A DNA stretch of 64,000 nt from Sphingomonas bacterium (GCF_028293085.1 NZ_JAQGLC010000186.1:1-64000); one strand, 5' to 3'; numbered from the stretch's first letter, positions 53,785 through 62,724 are shown. Numbers and translations: made by a program. The notes: a model not told the origin generated them from the sequence alone.

Positions 53785-54360
53785 GTGCCTCCGTTCATCG
53801 ATTTTGGCACGCGCCGCGCCACTTTTTTGCGGTCGGGCCCTAAGCATTTCGTAATCTGTTGGATCGACGGTCGGTTGCCTGCCCTGGCAACGGATATGGT
53901 GATGGCCCTGATCGCGCGCATATACCGCGCCGACCCCGACGAACGGCGCCGCGCGCCGCGCTATCCGGTCGAGGCCGATGCGACGTTGCGCGCGCCGGAC
54001 GGTCGGCCGCTCGACGTGCTGATCTACGAATTGTCGATGACGGGTTTCCGGATGGAGACGCCGGAGCGGCTCGATCCGGATGCGACCTTCTCGATCGGCA
54101 TCGCCGGCATCCGGGTCGACGCCACCGTGGCGAGCCGGCGCGGCCCGACCGGCTATGGTTGCGAGTTCGTCGCGCCGATCACCTTCTATCAGCTCACCGA
54201 GGCGCTGGAGGCGGCGCCGAGCGTCATGGCGTTCGGCACGCGCGAACCGCGTGCGCCGCCCGGTGCGCTGATCGCGGGAATCCGGCCGCGCCGGCTGCTG
54301 TTCGCGGCGATCGCCACGGGTGCCTTCATCCTGTGCGTCGTGTCGCTCTGGCCGTTCTGA
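53785..54360 (+). CDS. PilZ domain protein with a C-terminal membrane anchor
   Basis: Protein of 191 residues. The PilZ c-di-GMP-binding motifs are ERRRAPRYPVEADATL (RxxxR) and YELSMTGFRME (D/NxSxxG-like, here ELSMTG). A C-terminal span (LLFAAIATGAFILCVVSLW) anchors it. The GTG at 53785 has AAGGGAA nearby, but an ATG at 53896 would also keep the whole PilZ domain, so the N-terminus is uncertain. The second motif has Glu in place of Asp/Asn, so ligand binding should be tested. It is divergent from the diguanylate cyclase. Confidence 0.82.
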   Translation: MPPFIDFGTRRATFLRSGPKHFVICWIDGRLPALATDMVMALIARIYRADPDERRRAPRYPVEADATLRAPDGRPLDVLIYELSMTGFRMETPERLDPDATFSIGIAGIRVDATVASRRGPTGYGCEFVAPITFYQLTEALEAAPSVMAFGTREPRAPPGALIAGIRPRRLLFAAIATGAFILCVVSLWPF

Positions 54361-54430
54361 ACGGGTCCGGGCCGTCCCGATCTTGCCGCGTCACGTCATT
54401 CGGTTGCCGGCCGAATCCTGCTCCCGGCCT

Positions 54431-55975
54431 TCAGGCCAGCGGCACCGAAAAACGGAAATGCGCGCCACCGCTCCCGCTTTCCTCCAGCCAGATCGCGCCG
54501 TCATGCGCGTCGATGATGGTCCGGCAGATCGACAGGCCGATCCCCATGCCGTCCGGCTTGGTCGAATCGGCCCATTCGAACAGTGAGCCGGCGATGTCGG
54601 GCGCGACGCCCGCCCCGTTATCCCGGACCGAGACGATCGCCCGATCCTCCTTCACGAGGGTCGAGATCGTGACGCGGCCATCGCCCCGGCCGGCCGCCGC
54701 CTCGCAGCCATTGCGTATCAGGTTCATGATCACCTGCTGGATCTGGATGCGATCGGCATCGATCATCGTGCTGTCGCGGCTCAGGTCCGCGATCAATACG
54801 CGCTCGCACGCGCCGACGCGCATCAGCGCCACCGTTTCGCGCACGGCGTCCCTGAGGTCGAACAGCTCGCGGGCAGGCTTTGCCCGTTTCGTCATGTCCT
54901 TCAGCCGGCGGATGATCTCGCATGCCCGCCTGGCGCTGTCGCTGACGTCGCTCAGAATCCCCGCGACCGGCTCGGTGCCGGCGCCATCGGCCTCGATCAG
55001 ATGGCGGCCGACCGCCACATGGTTGGAGATCGCGGTCAGCGGCTGGGTCAGCTCGTGCGCCAGGGTCGCGGCCATCGTGCCCATCGCACTCACCCGGGCG
55101 AGGTGGATCACCTCGGCCTGCAGCGTCCGCACCTGGTCGGCCGCCTGTTTCTGCGCGGATACGTCATGCCCCTCGCAGAAGATTCCGGTTATCACGCCGT
55201 CCGGGGCCCGGATCGCCTGATAGATGAAGTCGATGAAGCGCAGCTCCCCGTCCTGGCCGGTCTCGCGTTGCAGCTCGACCGGGACGCACTCGCCGGTGAA
55301 AGGCTGTCCCGACCGATAGACCCTGTCGAGCACAGCGATGAAGCCTTGCGCCACCAGTTCGGGCATCGCCTCGGCGACGGACTCGCCCAGGATGCCGCGA
55401 TTGCCGACCAGTTGCTGATACGCATCATTGGCGAAACTGAAGCGATGCTCCGGGCCCTCCGTCGTCGCGATGAAATCGGGCGTATGCTGATAGAGCGCGT
55501 GCAGCGCATCCCGCTCCCGGCGGACTCGCTCGATATGACCGCTGAGGTCGACGAACGACGCGCAGTGCTGGACGATTTTTCCCTGCCGGTCCCGGACCGG
55601 GTTGATCCGGACGGCGACCAGGAAGGGCCGCCCGTCGCGACGCCGGCACTCGACCTCGATCGTCTCGGTCGCTTCCTCCTCGAACTGCGCCTCGATCCGC
55701 GCGAGCGCGTCGGGATCGGCGACCCGCGCCATCAGGAAGCCGAACGACTGCCCGACCACCTCGTCCTGCGCGAAGCCGGTCAGTGCCAGAAAGCTGTCAT
55801 TGGCGAAGATGATCGGGTTGCCCGGCTCGGTCGCGTTGGTGAAGGTCATCGCCATCCGCGTCATCTCGGCGGCCACGACGAAGGGCCCCAGCGCGCGTCG
55901 GAACCTGTCGACTTCCCGCTCCGCGCGTTCCTGTCCGGCGTCGTCATGCAGACTGGAACGCTTTGACTCGATCAT
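54431..55975 (-). CDS. Two-PAS sensor histidine kinase
   Basis: Soluble kinase of 514 residues. The first PAS domain (about 50-150) looks like a LOV domain (NDSFLALTGFAQDEVVGQSFGFLM), but the flavin-binding Cys motif GRNCRFLQ is replaced by GQSFGFLM. A second PAS follows at about 165-285. The kinase core has the H-box LAHELTQPLTAISNHVAVG with His at about 306, an N-box (NLIRNGCEAA), DNGAGVAP and GMGIGLSICRTII. This HELTQPL type is that of FixL/ThkA kinases. It has no adjacent response regulator; a receiver-only protein is at 62266. Confidence 0.9.
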   Translation of the reverse strand: MIESKRSSLHDDAGQERAEREVDRFRRALGPFVVAAEMTRMAMTFTNATEPGNPIIFANDSFLALTGFAQDEVVGQSFGFLMARVADPDALARIEAQFEEEATETIEVECRRRDGRPFLVAVRINPVRDRQGKIVQHCASFVDLSGHIERVRRERDALHALYQHTPDFIATTEGPEHRFSFANDAYQQLVGNRGILGESVAEAMPELVAQGFIAVLDRVYRSGQPFTGECVPVELQRETGQDGELRFIDFIYQAIRAPDGVITGIFCEGHDVSAQKQAADQVRTLQAEVIHLARVSAMGTMAATLAHELTQPLTAISNHVAVGRHLIEADGAGTEPVAGILSDVSDSARRACEIIRRLKDMTKRAKPARELFDLRDAVRETVALMRVGACERVLIADLSRDSTMIDADRIQIQQVIMNLIRNGCEAAAGRGDGRVTISTLVKEDRAIVSVRDNGAGVAPDIAGSLFEWADSTKPDGMGIGLSICRTIIDAHDGAIWLEESGSGGAHFRFSVPLA

Positions 55976-56347
55976 GACGTGATCCAGGTTCGACGCAGAT
56001 GAGCAACACGGCCTGCGAGCGAACCATCAGGCCAGAACAGGAAGGTCGCGCTTCTTCTGATTCAAAGTCAAGCGAGGCCGATTTCCGAATTTTCGAGCAG
56101 CTTATATATTTCAGCTGTCTACCGAAAATCCTTCGGATTGCTCTCACATGAGGGATAATATTGTATTAATATTTCTACAATCCACGGCTCTTCGGATTAT
56201 TTTTGGCAACAATACTTCGAGGATGCAGATGGAGCGCGTGCAAGAATTCCGATGAATTGATCTGGATCAACATGATAAAAATGGCGCGGATCCTCCATTT
56301 TTCCGGTGCGCCGGGCATCTTTATCGGCAGACGCGCATTCTGTTGGG
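55976..56347. other. AT-rich intergenic region
   Basis: About 370 bases upstream of the kinase (minus strand) and of the DUF6894 gene (plus). It is strikingly AT-rich for this genome around 56050-56210. It includes ATTGTA and TACAAT inverted arms at 56160-56165 and 56176-56181, AATATTGTATTAATATT, and two CTTCGGATT copies. The short ORFs at 55944-56147 and 56197-56493 have no support. It probably holds promoters. Confidence 0.45.
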
Positions 56348-56587
56348 ATGCGCTTCCATCTCAACCTGCACAATGCGCACGTCGATACTAAGGACGAGGA
56401 GGGGATCGAGCTGTTCGACCTGAGCGACGCGCGCGCCCAGGCGATCGCCGGCATCCGCGATTTCCTCGCCGGCGAGGTGCGGCGGGCGGGCAAGCTCGAT
56501 CTGCACGGTCATATCGATATCATGGACGATTGCGGCAGCCTGCTGGAAACCGTGCAGTTCCACGAGGCGGTCAATATCCTGCGGTAA
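56348..56587 (+). CDS. DUF6894 family small protein
   Basis: Protein of 79 residues: MRFHLNLHNAHVDTKDEEGIELFDLSDARAQAIAGIRDFLAGEV and then GHIDIMDDCGSLLETVQFHEAVNIL. This is the typical DUF6894 layout of rhizobia and sphingomonads: an N-terminal RFxL strand, DxEG, DL..A...A, and a last pair of strands ending F..A..I. The function is unknown. The ORF track starts 42 bases earlier, but ATG 56348 begins the conserved domain. Confidence 0.82.
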   Translation: MRFHLNLHNAHVDTKDEEGIELFDLSDARAQAIAGIRDFLAGEVRRAGKLDLHGHIDIMDDCGSLLETVQFHEAVNILR

Positions 56588-56600
56588 GCGGCCTATGCCG

Positions 56601-57164
56601 TCAGCCCTGGGAAACCTGCTCCCGCGCCGCTTTCCGAAACAGCCCGGCCGACAGGAGCCACATCGCCACGAAGAAGCCGCTCAGCACGAAAAGGGGAGCC
56701 AGTTCGCCGGTCACCGCAATCAGGGCGACCACGACGACCAGCGCCTGGGCGAGCGCGGTCGCGACCAGTGCGCGGGCCATTCCCTGCGGCTGGAAGCGCG
56801 CGACGAGGGCGCCGATCAGCCCGACGCCGAGCACGCCGCCGAACATCAGGTTGGCGGGGTCGTTCTCGCTGCCGATGATGCCGACGGCCAGGTTCACCCA
56901 GACGAGCAGGAAGGCCGCCGCGATCGCAACGCCAGCCGCGGCGCGGTATGCCGTGCTGCCCGTCATCCGCGCGGCCAGCTCATAGCTGCCGCACGCGGCC
57001 AGCAGCATCGCGCCGAACACCGCGAAATCCGACCCGGTCCAGGTCACCTCGGCGGTGAACTGCATTGCGATCAACGGCAGCAGCAGGAAGAGCGCCGCCA
57101 TGCCCCACACCGCGACCCGCCACCGGGCCCCGCGTTCGCCACCGTTTTGCATGATCGCTGCCAT
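56601..57164 (-). CDS. Integral membrane protein of unknown function
   Basis: Protein of 187 residues with about five or six membrane spans: VWGMAALFLLLPLIAMQF, FAVFGAMLLAACGSY, AAAGVAIAAAFLLVWVNLAVG, VLGVGLIGALVA, LVATALAQALVVVVALIAV and LFVLSGFFVAMWLLSAGLF. I do not recognise a named family. The ATG at 57164 has GGGAGCAAGG upstream; the ORF-track start adds 51 improbable residues. It stands alone between small genes. Confidence 0.8.
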   Translation of the reverse strand: MAAIMQNGGERGARWRVAVWGMAALFLLLPLIAMQFTAEVTWTGSDFAVFGAMLLAACGSYELAARMTGSTAYRAAAGVAIAAAFLLVWVNLAVGIIGSENDPANLMFGGVLGVGLIGALVARFQPQGMARALVATALAQALVVVVALIAVTGELAPLFVLSGFFVAMWLLSAGLFRKAAREQVSQG

Positions 57165-57244
57165 TGCCTTGCTCCCTGCATGAGTCAGGCCATCATCCTT
57201 AGCCTGGCGACATGCGCGCGGTGTGGGCACCATGTGAGGATTTG

Positions 57245-57592
57245 ATGGAGAATGGTAGTTGGCCGGTGATTGGGCCTGCTGCCTGTGTCGGCAATGGGTG
57301 TGGAAAGCACACATCAAACGGGGTAACCGGATACAAGGAGTCCCCGATATTGGAGTCCCCGATATTGCATCCTTCCAATTTCATCGAGGGCGATCGTCCG
57401 AGCGACAGCGAAGTTGAAGCCGCTGCACGCGAATTACATGGTTGGGGGGCGCTTCATGGTTGGTGGCCCGAAGGCGTGACGACCTATGACGCAATAGACT
57501 CTATCGGCAAGGATGAGTTCGACGCAATTGTCGAGCGCGTTCTCATGTCTGCCGCCGCCGCAAGGCGCGGAGTTTCGCCGAAAACTGCCTAG
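57245..57592 (+). CDS. Small protein of unknown function with a repeated peptide
   Basis: Predicted protein of 115 residues. The N-terminal half is low complexity and contains ESPILESPIL, from a tandem 15-base DNA repeat. The C-terminal half looks coding: SDSEVEAAARELHGWGALHGWWPEGVTTYDAIDSIGKDEFDAIVERVLMSAA. The domain DEFDAIVERVL with conserved Trp residues resembles small phage-derived proteins. ATG 57245 is preceded by TGAGGA. The product is uncertain, and the N-terminal repeat could sit in a leader if translation starts later. Confidence 0.5.
   Translation: MENGSWPVIGPAACVGNGCGKHTSNGVTGYKESPILESPILHPSNFIEGDRPSDSEVEAAARELHGWGALHGWWPEGVTTYDAIDSIGKDEFDAIVERVLMSAAAARRGVSPKTA
57337..57366 (+). 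repeat. Tandem 15-base repeat, two exact copies
   Basis: GGAGTCCCCGATATT occurs twice without a gap, at 57337-57351 and 57352-57366. Because 15 is a multiple of three, it inserts five residues (ESPIL) in frame. This is typical of replication slippage. Confidence 0.9.
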
Positions 57593-58201
57593 AAACTGCC
57601 TAGAGTTGAGTCCAATATGCCGAAGGCGGTCCATTACGGCCCGCTGATTCAATCCCCGCCCACCCCGGCATAGCATGCCTCTCCGGTGTCCCATGCCGGA
57701 TGAATCGGGGGTGCCGAGCCATGACAGCAGAGAAACCGGAGCCTCAAACAGGCGGGAGAAGAGCGCCAGTCGCGGCGATCGATTCTCGAAAATGCGCAAG
57801 AACATATCAAATGGCGCGCCGGCATGATTTCGCCGGTCCGTTCTTCGCTCGCCGCGCATCCGGCCGGCGAATAGCCAGGCGCCCGCAAAAGCTGGAAGTA
57901 ACCCGACAAAAATTCCGGGTCGACGTGGCCTGGCAAAAATCCGTCATTACTGTCGGGTTTCCCACCCCTTCCAACACCATTACTTGGCGCCCGCCAGAGC
58001 GCTCCCGCACCCCGAATCCAGGAGATACAACCGAACCCGAAACCAATCCCGCCCGGGCAAAACCGCTTTCCCCAAATAATCGCGGCACTTACCGGAACTG
58101 TCACCATTTTCGCTGCAATTTCAGTCGATTGACGGCGATTCACTGGCCGTGGAATAGCACCTCATCCGCAGCATTCACCTGCCCACGGAGAGGGAAACAT
58201 C
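57593..58201. other. Intergenic region upstream of the ferritin-like/MNIO operon
   Basis: About 610 bases. The overlapping ORFs on both strands (57649-58143 minus and 57700-58218 plus) have no family features and are probably chance. The last 90 bases include TTGACG at 58129-58134 as a possible -35 and GGAGAGGG near the ATG. No small Cys-rich precursor gene was found here, which matters for the MNIO operon. Confidence 0.5.
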
Positions 58202-60292
58202 ATGCATCTCACCCATGAAAGCGGCGCCTTGTCGGCCCGCGCCAGCAGCTTCGTCGAAACCGATATCCGCACCGTGCGCTGGATCGCGCAGGCGGCGATC
58301 AACGTCGAGCTGTTCACCATCCCGCTCTACATGACCACGCTCTATTCGATCGAGGGCTTCCACCCGATCACCGGCAAGAACAATGATTTCTACAAGGGCC
58401 GCCAATGGCCCGGCGCCAAGGCCAGCGCCTTTCCGGATGTGGATCCGTCGCAGCCGGGCTGGGGCAACAAGCGCGCCTTCAACATCATCTTCTCGGTCTT
58501 CATCCAGGAGATGCTGCATCTCCAGATGGCCGCCAATATCGCCACCGCGATCGGCTGCACCCCCAGCTTCACCGATACCGCGCTGCAGAACCCGGACAAT
58601 GGCTGGACCTGCTACGGCCCGACGCTCACCACCATCCCCGACATCGTCGATCTGCGCGACACCTCGACCTATACCGATGTGAAGGTCAATGTCGGCCCGC
58701 TCGACGAGGATATTATCCAGCTCTTCCTCGCGATCGAGCAGCCGCAGGACGATGCCGAGCGCGACATCGTGCGCAACAAGGAGAAATATTTCCCCAAGGT
58801 CCCGTTCGACGGCGGCAATCCCGATTACGATCCCGCCACCGCGGGCATCATGTTCGGCTCGATCGGCTATATGTACCAATGCTACCGCGATTATCTGCAG
58901 ATCCGCTATGACGACGGCACGTGCCTGTGGGATCATGTCTTCGATCAGAACGGGCAGCAGAATGATCTGTTCAACAGCTTCAGCTTCCCCGGCCATCCGA
59001 TGCGCGAATATATGGGCGTCGAGACGACCGTCGCGCTGACCGACAAGCATATCGCTTTCAAGCAGGCGCTCAACATGATGAACGCCATCACCGATCAGGG
59101 CGAGGGCGCGACGCTCAAGGCCCGCCTCAAGCTCGCCAACGAGGCCGGGCTGCTTCAGGCGGTCGAGGTCCGCTATCGCTCCGACAAGGACGCGCTCGAA
59201 TCGGATTATCCGAGCTATTCGGATACCGGCGCGCAGGTCCCCTCGGGCGATGCCGCCGCACGCTACGACAATGACGGCGAGGACCATTTCGAGCGCTTCA
59301 AGGAAGTGCGCCAGCTGATGGTCGATGGCGGCATCGTCACCTGGGACAAAGCGGGCAAGGCCGGCAACTGGACCGCGGCCGATCTCACCACGGCGGCCTA
59401 TGATCCGAACGACAACCCATACGGCCTGCCCACGCCCGACCAGATCGCGACCGCGCTCAACAATCTCTATGCCGAGCCGGTCCGCGCGCAGAGCCACACT
59501 ACCCTGAGCCAGGCCGTGGTCGGCTCGATCAAGGGCGTGACGACGGTGCTCGACCAGTACTGGAACCCGGGCAGCAGCGCGGTGTCCTTCCCGTTCCCGT
59601 CCATGTCGGGCTCGGGCGACCGCATGGCGACGGCCTGGGCGGCGATGGCGATGACGCCGGATCTCAGCCAGGGGCTCCCCGCGCCCAACACGCACATCGT
59701 CAACCACACCTGCCAGGGGCTGGATCTCTATGCGGAGGGCGGCCCGGGCACCAACAGCTGCGCGCTGACCACGGTCTACCACACCTGCCGCGGCTCGAAT
59801 CTGTGCAAGGGCATGGGCGGCTGCGGGTTCGTCCAGCCGAGCGGGGGCGGCGGCAATTGCAGCTCCAGCGTCCGCACCACGCCCGCCGAGCCGACCCCGG
59901 GCAAGCCCCAGGGCGGCGGCTGCTCCGCGGTCGGCGTGCGGGCCAAGGGCGGCCTGTGCGGCACCCCGACGCCCACGCCCGGCGGCACCACCTATACCGC
60001 GCCCAGCGACAATCGTTGCGGCGGTTTCGGCGGCTGCGCGGTGCCGATCTCGGCCTGCCAGATCTACCCGGTCAGCGGGACGATGGAGGTGCTGCAGCTC
60101 TCCGCCGCCCATGGCTGCGGCAAATATCCACCCACCCCGATCGATCCGCCGCTGCCGTTCAAGAAGGGCGACCGGGTCGAGGATATCGCCTTCCAGGCCT
60201 TCACCCAGGTCGCGAAGCATATCGGCATGAAGCCGCCCGCCACGCCGCCCCCGCCGAACGACATCCGCCTCGCCTTCCCGCCCTCGACCTGA
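58202..60292 (+). CDS. Ferritin-like domain protein (VioB/RebD type) with Cys-rich C-terminal tail, possible MNIO substrate
   Basis: Protein of 696 residues without a signal peptide. Residues about 20-230 match the ferritin-like domain of VioB/RebD iminophenylpyruvate dimer synthases: [27 protein letters not shown] with Glu36, and [19 protein letters not shown] with Glu103 and His106 as metal ligands. A central helical region follows. The last third (residues about 500-640) carries twelve Cys in a Gly-rich tail: [48 protein letters not shown] and HGCG. HxCxGxNxCKGxGGC is the pattern of peptides modified by DUF692/MNIO enzymes. An MNIO and a DUF2063 gene follow at once, so the tail may be a substrate region. 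Confidence 0.85.
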   Translation: MHLTHESGALSARASSFVETDIRTVRWIAQAAINVELFTIPLYMTTLYSIEGFHPITGKNNDFYKGRQWPGAKASAFPDVDPSQPGWGNKRAFNIIFSVFIQEMLHLQMAANIATAIGCTPSFTDTALQNPDNGWTCYGPTLTTIPDIVDLRDTSTYTDVKVNVGPLDEDIIQLFLAIEQPQDDAERDIVRNKEKYFPKVPFDGGNPDYDPATAGIMFGSIGYMYQCYRDYLQIRYDDGTCLWDHVFDQNGQQNDLFNSFSFPGHPMREYMGVETTVALTDKHIAFKQALNMMNAITDQGEGATLKARLKLANEAGLLQAVEVRYRSDKDALESDYPSYSDTGAQVPSGDAAARYDNDGEDHFERFKEVRQLMVDGGIVTWDKAGKAGNWTAADLTTAAYDPNDNPYGLPTPDQIATALNNLYAEPVRAQSHTTLSQAVVGSIKGVTTVLDQYWNPGSSAVSFPFPSMSGSGDRMATAWAAMAMTPDLSQGLPAPNTHIVNHTCQGLDLYAEGGPGTNSCALTTVYHTCRGSNLCKGMGGCGFVQPSGGGGNCSSSVRTTPAEPTPGKPQGGGCSAVGVRAKGGLCGTPTPTPGGTTYTAPSDNRCGGFGGCAVPISACQIYPVSGTMEVLQLSAAHGCGKYPPTPIDPPLPFKKGDRVEDIAFQAFTQVAKHIGMKPPATPPPPNDIRLAFPPST

Positions 60293-60299
60293 GGAACAT

Positions 60300-61187
60300 A
60301 TGAGCTACCGGTCCATCCCGTCCCCCATCCCCCCAAGGATCGGCCTCCCCGATCCGGGGGACGGGGTGGGCCTGCGCGAGGAACATTATCCGCATTTGAT
60401 GCGCACCCCGCCCGCCGCCTGGGGCGTGGACTGGTTCGAGGTCATTTCGGAAAATTACCTCGATAATGAGGGATATGGCATGCGCGTGCTCGAGCATGTC
60501 GCCGCGCACCGCCCGATCGTGATGCACGGCGTGTCGCTCTCGATCGGCAGCACGGCGCCACTCGACATGGGCTACCTGGCGAAGCTCAAGGCGCTCGCCG
60601 CGCGCGTCTCGCCTTTGTGGATCTCGGACCATCTCTGCTGGACCGGCATAGGCGGCCTCAACAGCCACGATCTCCTGCCCATGCCGCTCACCGAGGAAAG
60701 CCTCGCCCACACCGCGACCCGCGTCCGCGCGGTGCAGGATTATCTCGGCCGCCCGATCGTGCTGGAGAATCCCAGCACCTATCTCGCCTTCCAGTCGAGC
60801 CGCATGCCCGAATGGGAATTCATCGCCCGCCTCGCCGAGGACACGGGCTGCGGCCTGCTGCTCGACGTCAACAATGTCCATGTCAGCGCGGTGAACCAGG
60901 GTTTCGATCCGCTAGTCTATATCGACGCCATCCCCGCGAACCATGTCGTCCAGATCCACCTCGCCGGCCCGAGCGATCACGGCACGCACCTGATCGACAC
61001 GCATGATCATCCTGTCCCCGACGAAGTCTGGCCGCTCTACGCGCGGGCGTGGGAGCGTTGCGGCCCCGTCGCGACCCTGCTCGAATGGGACGCGAGCATC
61101 CCGCCCTTCGACGAATTGCTAGCCGAACTCGCCAAGGCGAAGACGGTGCGCGAGGCGCTGAACGCCGATGCGAAGGTCGCCGCCTGA
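60300..61187 (+). CDS. DUF692/MNIO family enzyme (BufB-like)
   Basis: TIM-barrel protein of 295 residues. It belongs to the multinuclear non-heme iron oxidative enzyme family (MbnB, TglH, ChrH, BufB), which modifies Cys residues in ribosomal peptides. Metal-ligand segments are visible: [66 protein letters not shown] and [12 protein letters not shown], giving His, Glu, Asp and Asn ligands. It starts 7 bases after the ferritin-like gene with AGGA upstream, and its stop overlaps the DUF2063 start (TGATG). It probably oxidises the Cys-rich tail of the preceding protein. Confidence 0.93.
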   Translation: MSYRSIPSPIPPRIGLPDPGDGVGLREEHYPHLMRTPPAAWGVDWFEVISENYLDNEGYGMRVLEHVAAHRPIVMHGVSLSIGSTAPLDMGYLAKLKALAARVSPLWISDHLCWTGIGGLNSHDLLPMPLTEESLAHTATRVRAVQDYLGRPIVLENPSTYLAFQSSRMPEWEFIARLAEDTGCGLLLDVNNVHVSAVNQGFDPLVYIDAIPANHVVQIHLAGPSDHGTHLIDTHDHPVPDEVWPLYARAWERCGPVATLLEWDASIPPFDELLAELAKAKTVREALNADAKVAA

Positions 61188-61969
61188 TGGCCGGCCTCGC
61201 CGATCTCCAGTCCTGGCTCCAGGCCGCGATGTTCGACGGCGCGGCAGAGGATCCGCGCGAGTACGTTCTCGGCGACAACCGCCTGACCGCGGAAATGCGC
61301 CTCGGCATCTACGCCCAGGGCTATCGGCTGCGCCTGCTCGAATGCCTCGGCATCGAATATCCGGTGCTGTCCGCGCTCGCCGGCCCGACCGCCTTCGGCC
61401 TGTTCGCGCAGGGCTATATCGCCGCGCACCCGTCGCGTTCCTACACCCTCTACGATTTCGGCGCGGGCTTCCCCGATTATCTGGAACAGGCCCGCCCCGC
61501 CGGCGACGGCACGCCGCACACGGTCGAGGCGATCCCCGCCGCGCTCGCCCGGATCGAGCGCGCCCGCGCCGAGGTCCAGCGCGCCCGCGGCGTGGAAGGG
61601 GAGGCGCCCGTCGCCACCGAAACCGGCTTCGATCCGGTCATGGCCTCGATCCTCGGCCTGGGCCTGGGCCGGGCATATTGGCGGCCGGACAGCGTGCAGC
61701 TGCTCGATCTGCCCTTCGACTTCACCGAAACCCTCGCCGCCTTCGACCGCGGCGAACCGCCGATCCTGCCGCGGCCCGAGCATTGCTTCGTCGCGGTCTC
61801 GCGCATGAACTACCGGGTGGAATGCCACCGGCTCGACGGCTGGCAATATGACTGGCTGGCAAGCCTGCCCACCCTGCCGGCCGAAGCACATCCGTCGCCC
61901 ACCGATCCCGGTCTGGCGGCCTGGCTGCCCTTCGCCACGGCGCACGGGCTGATCGCGCCGCTCGCCTGA
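61187..61969 (+). CDS. DUF2063 family protein (BufC-like MNIO partner)
   Basis: Protein of 260 residues. The N-terminal domain (LADLQSWLQAAMFDGAAEDPREYVLGDNRLTAEMRLGIYAQGYRLRLLECLGIEYPVLSALAG) is DUF2063, annotated as a putative DNA-binding domain. In MNIO gene clusters such as bufferin BufA-BufB-BufC it is the partner protein of the MNIO and is thought to present the precursor peptide. The C-terminal half is a small all-beta/alpha region rich in Arg and Ala. TGATG overlap with the MNIO gene shows coupled translation. The start was set by that overlap. Confidence 0.9.
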   Translation: MAGLADLQSWLQAAMFDGAAEDPREYVLGDNRLTAEMRLGIYAQGYRLRLLECLGIEYPVLSALAGPTAFGLFAQGYIAAHPSRSYTLYDFGAGFPDYLEQARPAGDGTPHTVEAIPAALARIERARAEVQRARGVEGEAPVATETGFDPVMASILGLGLGRAYWRPDSVQLLDLPFDFTETLAAFDRGEPPILPRPEHCFVAVSRMNYRVECHRLDGWQYDWLASLPTLPAEAHPSPTDPGLAAWLPFATAHGLIAPLA

Positions 61970-62265
61970 TCGCGGCGCCAAGGGTGTTGATTCAAAAAGG
62001 GCAGGGCGCGGCTTAACAGCCGGAGATCGTATGGATTCCAACGCTCTGGCTAAACAAGATGTCATAACGGTTTGAACTGATCTTCCCTTTCGAGGCTTCG
62101 GCGGAACGATTCGGAATAACAAATGTTAGAGAAATATAAAAACTCACAAGCAGAGTTTGCCAACTGATTATTTCAAGGCGTCACATCGCCCAGAACGGAT
62201 TCAGGGGGCTATGAATTATCACGCGGTCGGCTTTTCCCCGCGTTTCCTCATCGAGGATACCGGCA
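61970..62265. other. Intergenic region upstream of the receiver gene
   Basis: About 295 bases, AT-richer from 62100 on (TTAGAGAAATATAAAAACTC). It contains an EcfG-type promoter candidate (62103-62127) and a short leader ORF with a strong ribosome site (62211). No clear terminator of the MNIO operon was seen. Confidence 0.5.
62103..62127 (+). promoter_or_regulatory. Candidate EcfG (general stress response) promoter
   Basis: GGAAC, 16 bases, then TGTT. The consensus of EcfG promoters in alphaproteobacteria is GGAAC-N16/17-CGTT, so one base differs. It lies about 140 bases upstream of the receiver gene. Function is inferred from the match only. Confidence 0.45.
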
Positions 62266-62294
62266 ATGACACGCACGACCTATATCGTGGATGA
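62211..62294 (+). CDS. Possible 27-residue leader peptide ORF
   Basis: ATGAATTATCACGCGG... encodes MNYHAVGFSPRFLIEDTGND and ends at TGA 62292-62294, overlapping the receiver gene start in another frame. AGGGGGCT sits right before its ATG and is stronger than the ribosome site of the receiver. It could be a leader ORF that couples translation, or chance. It is too short for the ORF track. Confidence 0.3.
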   Translation: MNYHAVGFSPRFLIEDTGNDTHDLYRG

Positions 62295-62724
62295 CGACGA
62301 CGGCGTCCGCAACGCCCTGCAGGGGCTGCTGGAGCTTCAGCCGGATCAGGACATTCGAAGCTTCGGCAGTGGCGAGTCTTTCCTTGCGGCGGCGGGCACG
62401 CTCGATCCCGGCGTGCTGCTGCTCGATCTCAACATGCCGGGCCTAGGTGGTCTCGACGTGATCGAGTTGCTTGAGGCATCGCATCCGCAGAAGTTCGCGG
62501 TGCTGATCCTGTCCGGCACGGCCTTTGCGTCGAGCGGCCTCGCCGCCAAGACGCGTGGCGTGTTCGCGTTCATCGACAAGCCTTGTGCGACCGATGCGCT
62601 ACTGGACGCTGTCGACGCGGCCTCCGCCACGCTGGTGCAAAAGGGCGCCGTCGCCACGAATGTCGAGGGGCAGAGACGGGCTCGGCGCATCCGAGTCGCC
62701 CGACGGCAATGCCTGGCCGCATGA
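62266..62724 (+). CDS. Single-domain response regulator, FixJ-type receiver
   Basis: Protein of 152 residues made of one CheY-like receiver: TYIVDDDDGVRNALQGLLELQ with the acidic pair, GVLLLDLNMPGLGG with the phosphoacceptor Asp, LILSGTA with the conserved Thr, and FAFIDKPC with the Lys. The FixJ-type LxxxLxMPG pattern is clear. No output domain follows, so it transmits a phosphate to other proteins. It is convergent with a PAS-HisKA_2 kinase gene 38 bases away, the most likely partner. GAGGA lies upstream of the ATG. Confidence 0.9.
   Translation: MTRTTYIVDDDDGVRNALQGLLELQPDQDIRSFGSGESFLAAAGTLDPGVLLLDLNMPGLGGLDVIELLEASHPQKFAVLILSGTAFASSGLAAKTRGVFAFIDKPCATDALLDAVDAASATLVQKGAVATNVEGQRRARRIRVARRQCLAA

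Noticed and set aside
57337-57366. Short tandem repeat considered as a CRISPR fragment
   Set aside because: Two direct copies with no spacer and no cas gene nearby.
57700-58218. Open reading frame of 172 codons upstream of the ferritin-like gene, considered as a small precursor
   Set aside because: The Cys positions show no repeated motif, it lacks a ribosome site, and it overlaps the start of the ferritin-like gene.
58175-60220. Open reading frame of 681 codons on the minus strand
   Set aside because: Antisense to the ferritin-like gene, with low-complexity residues only.
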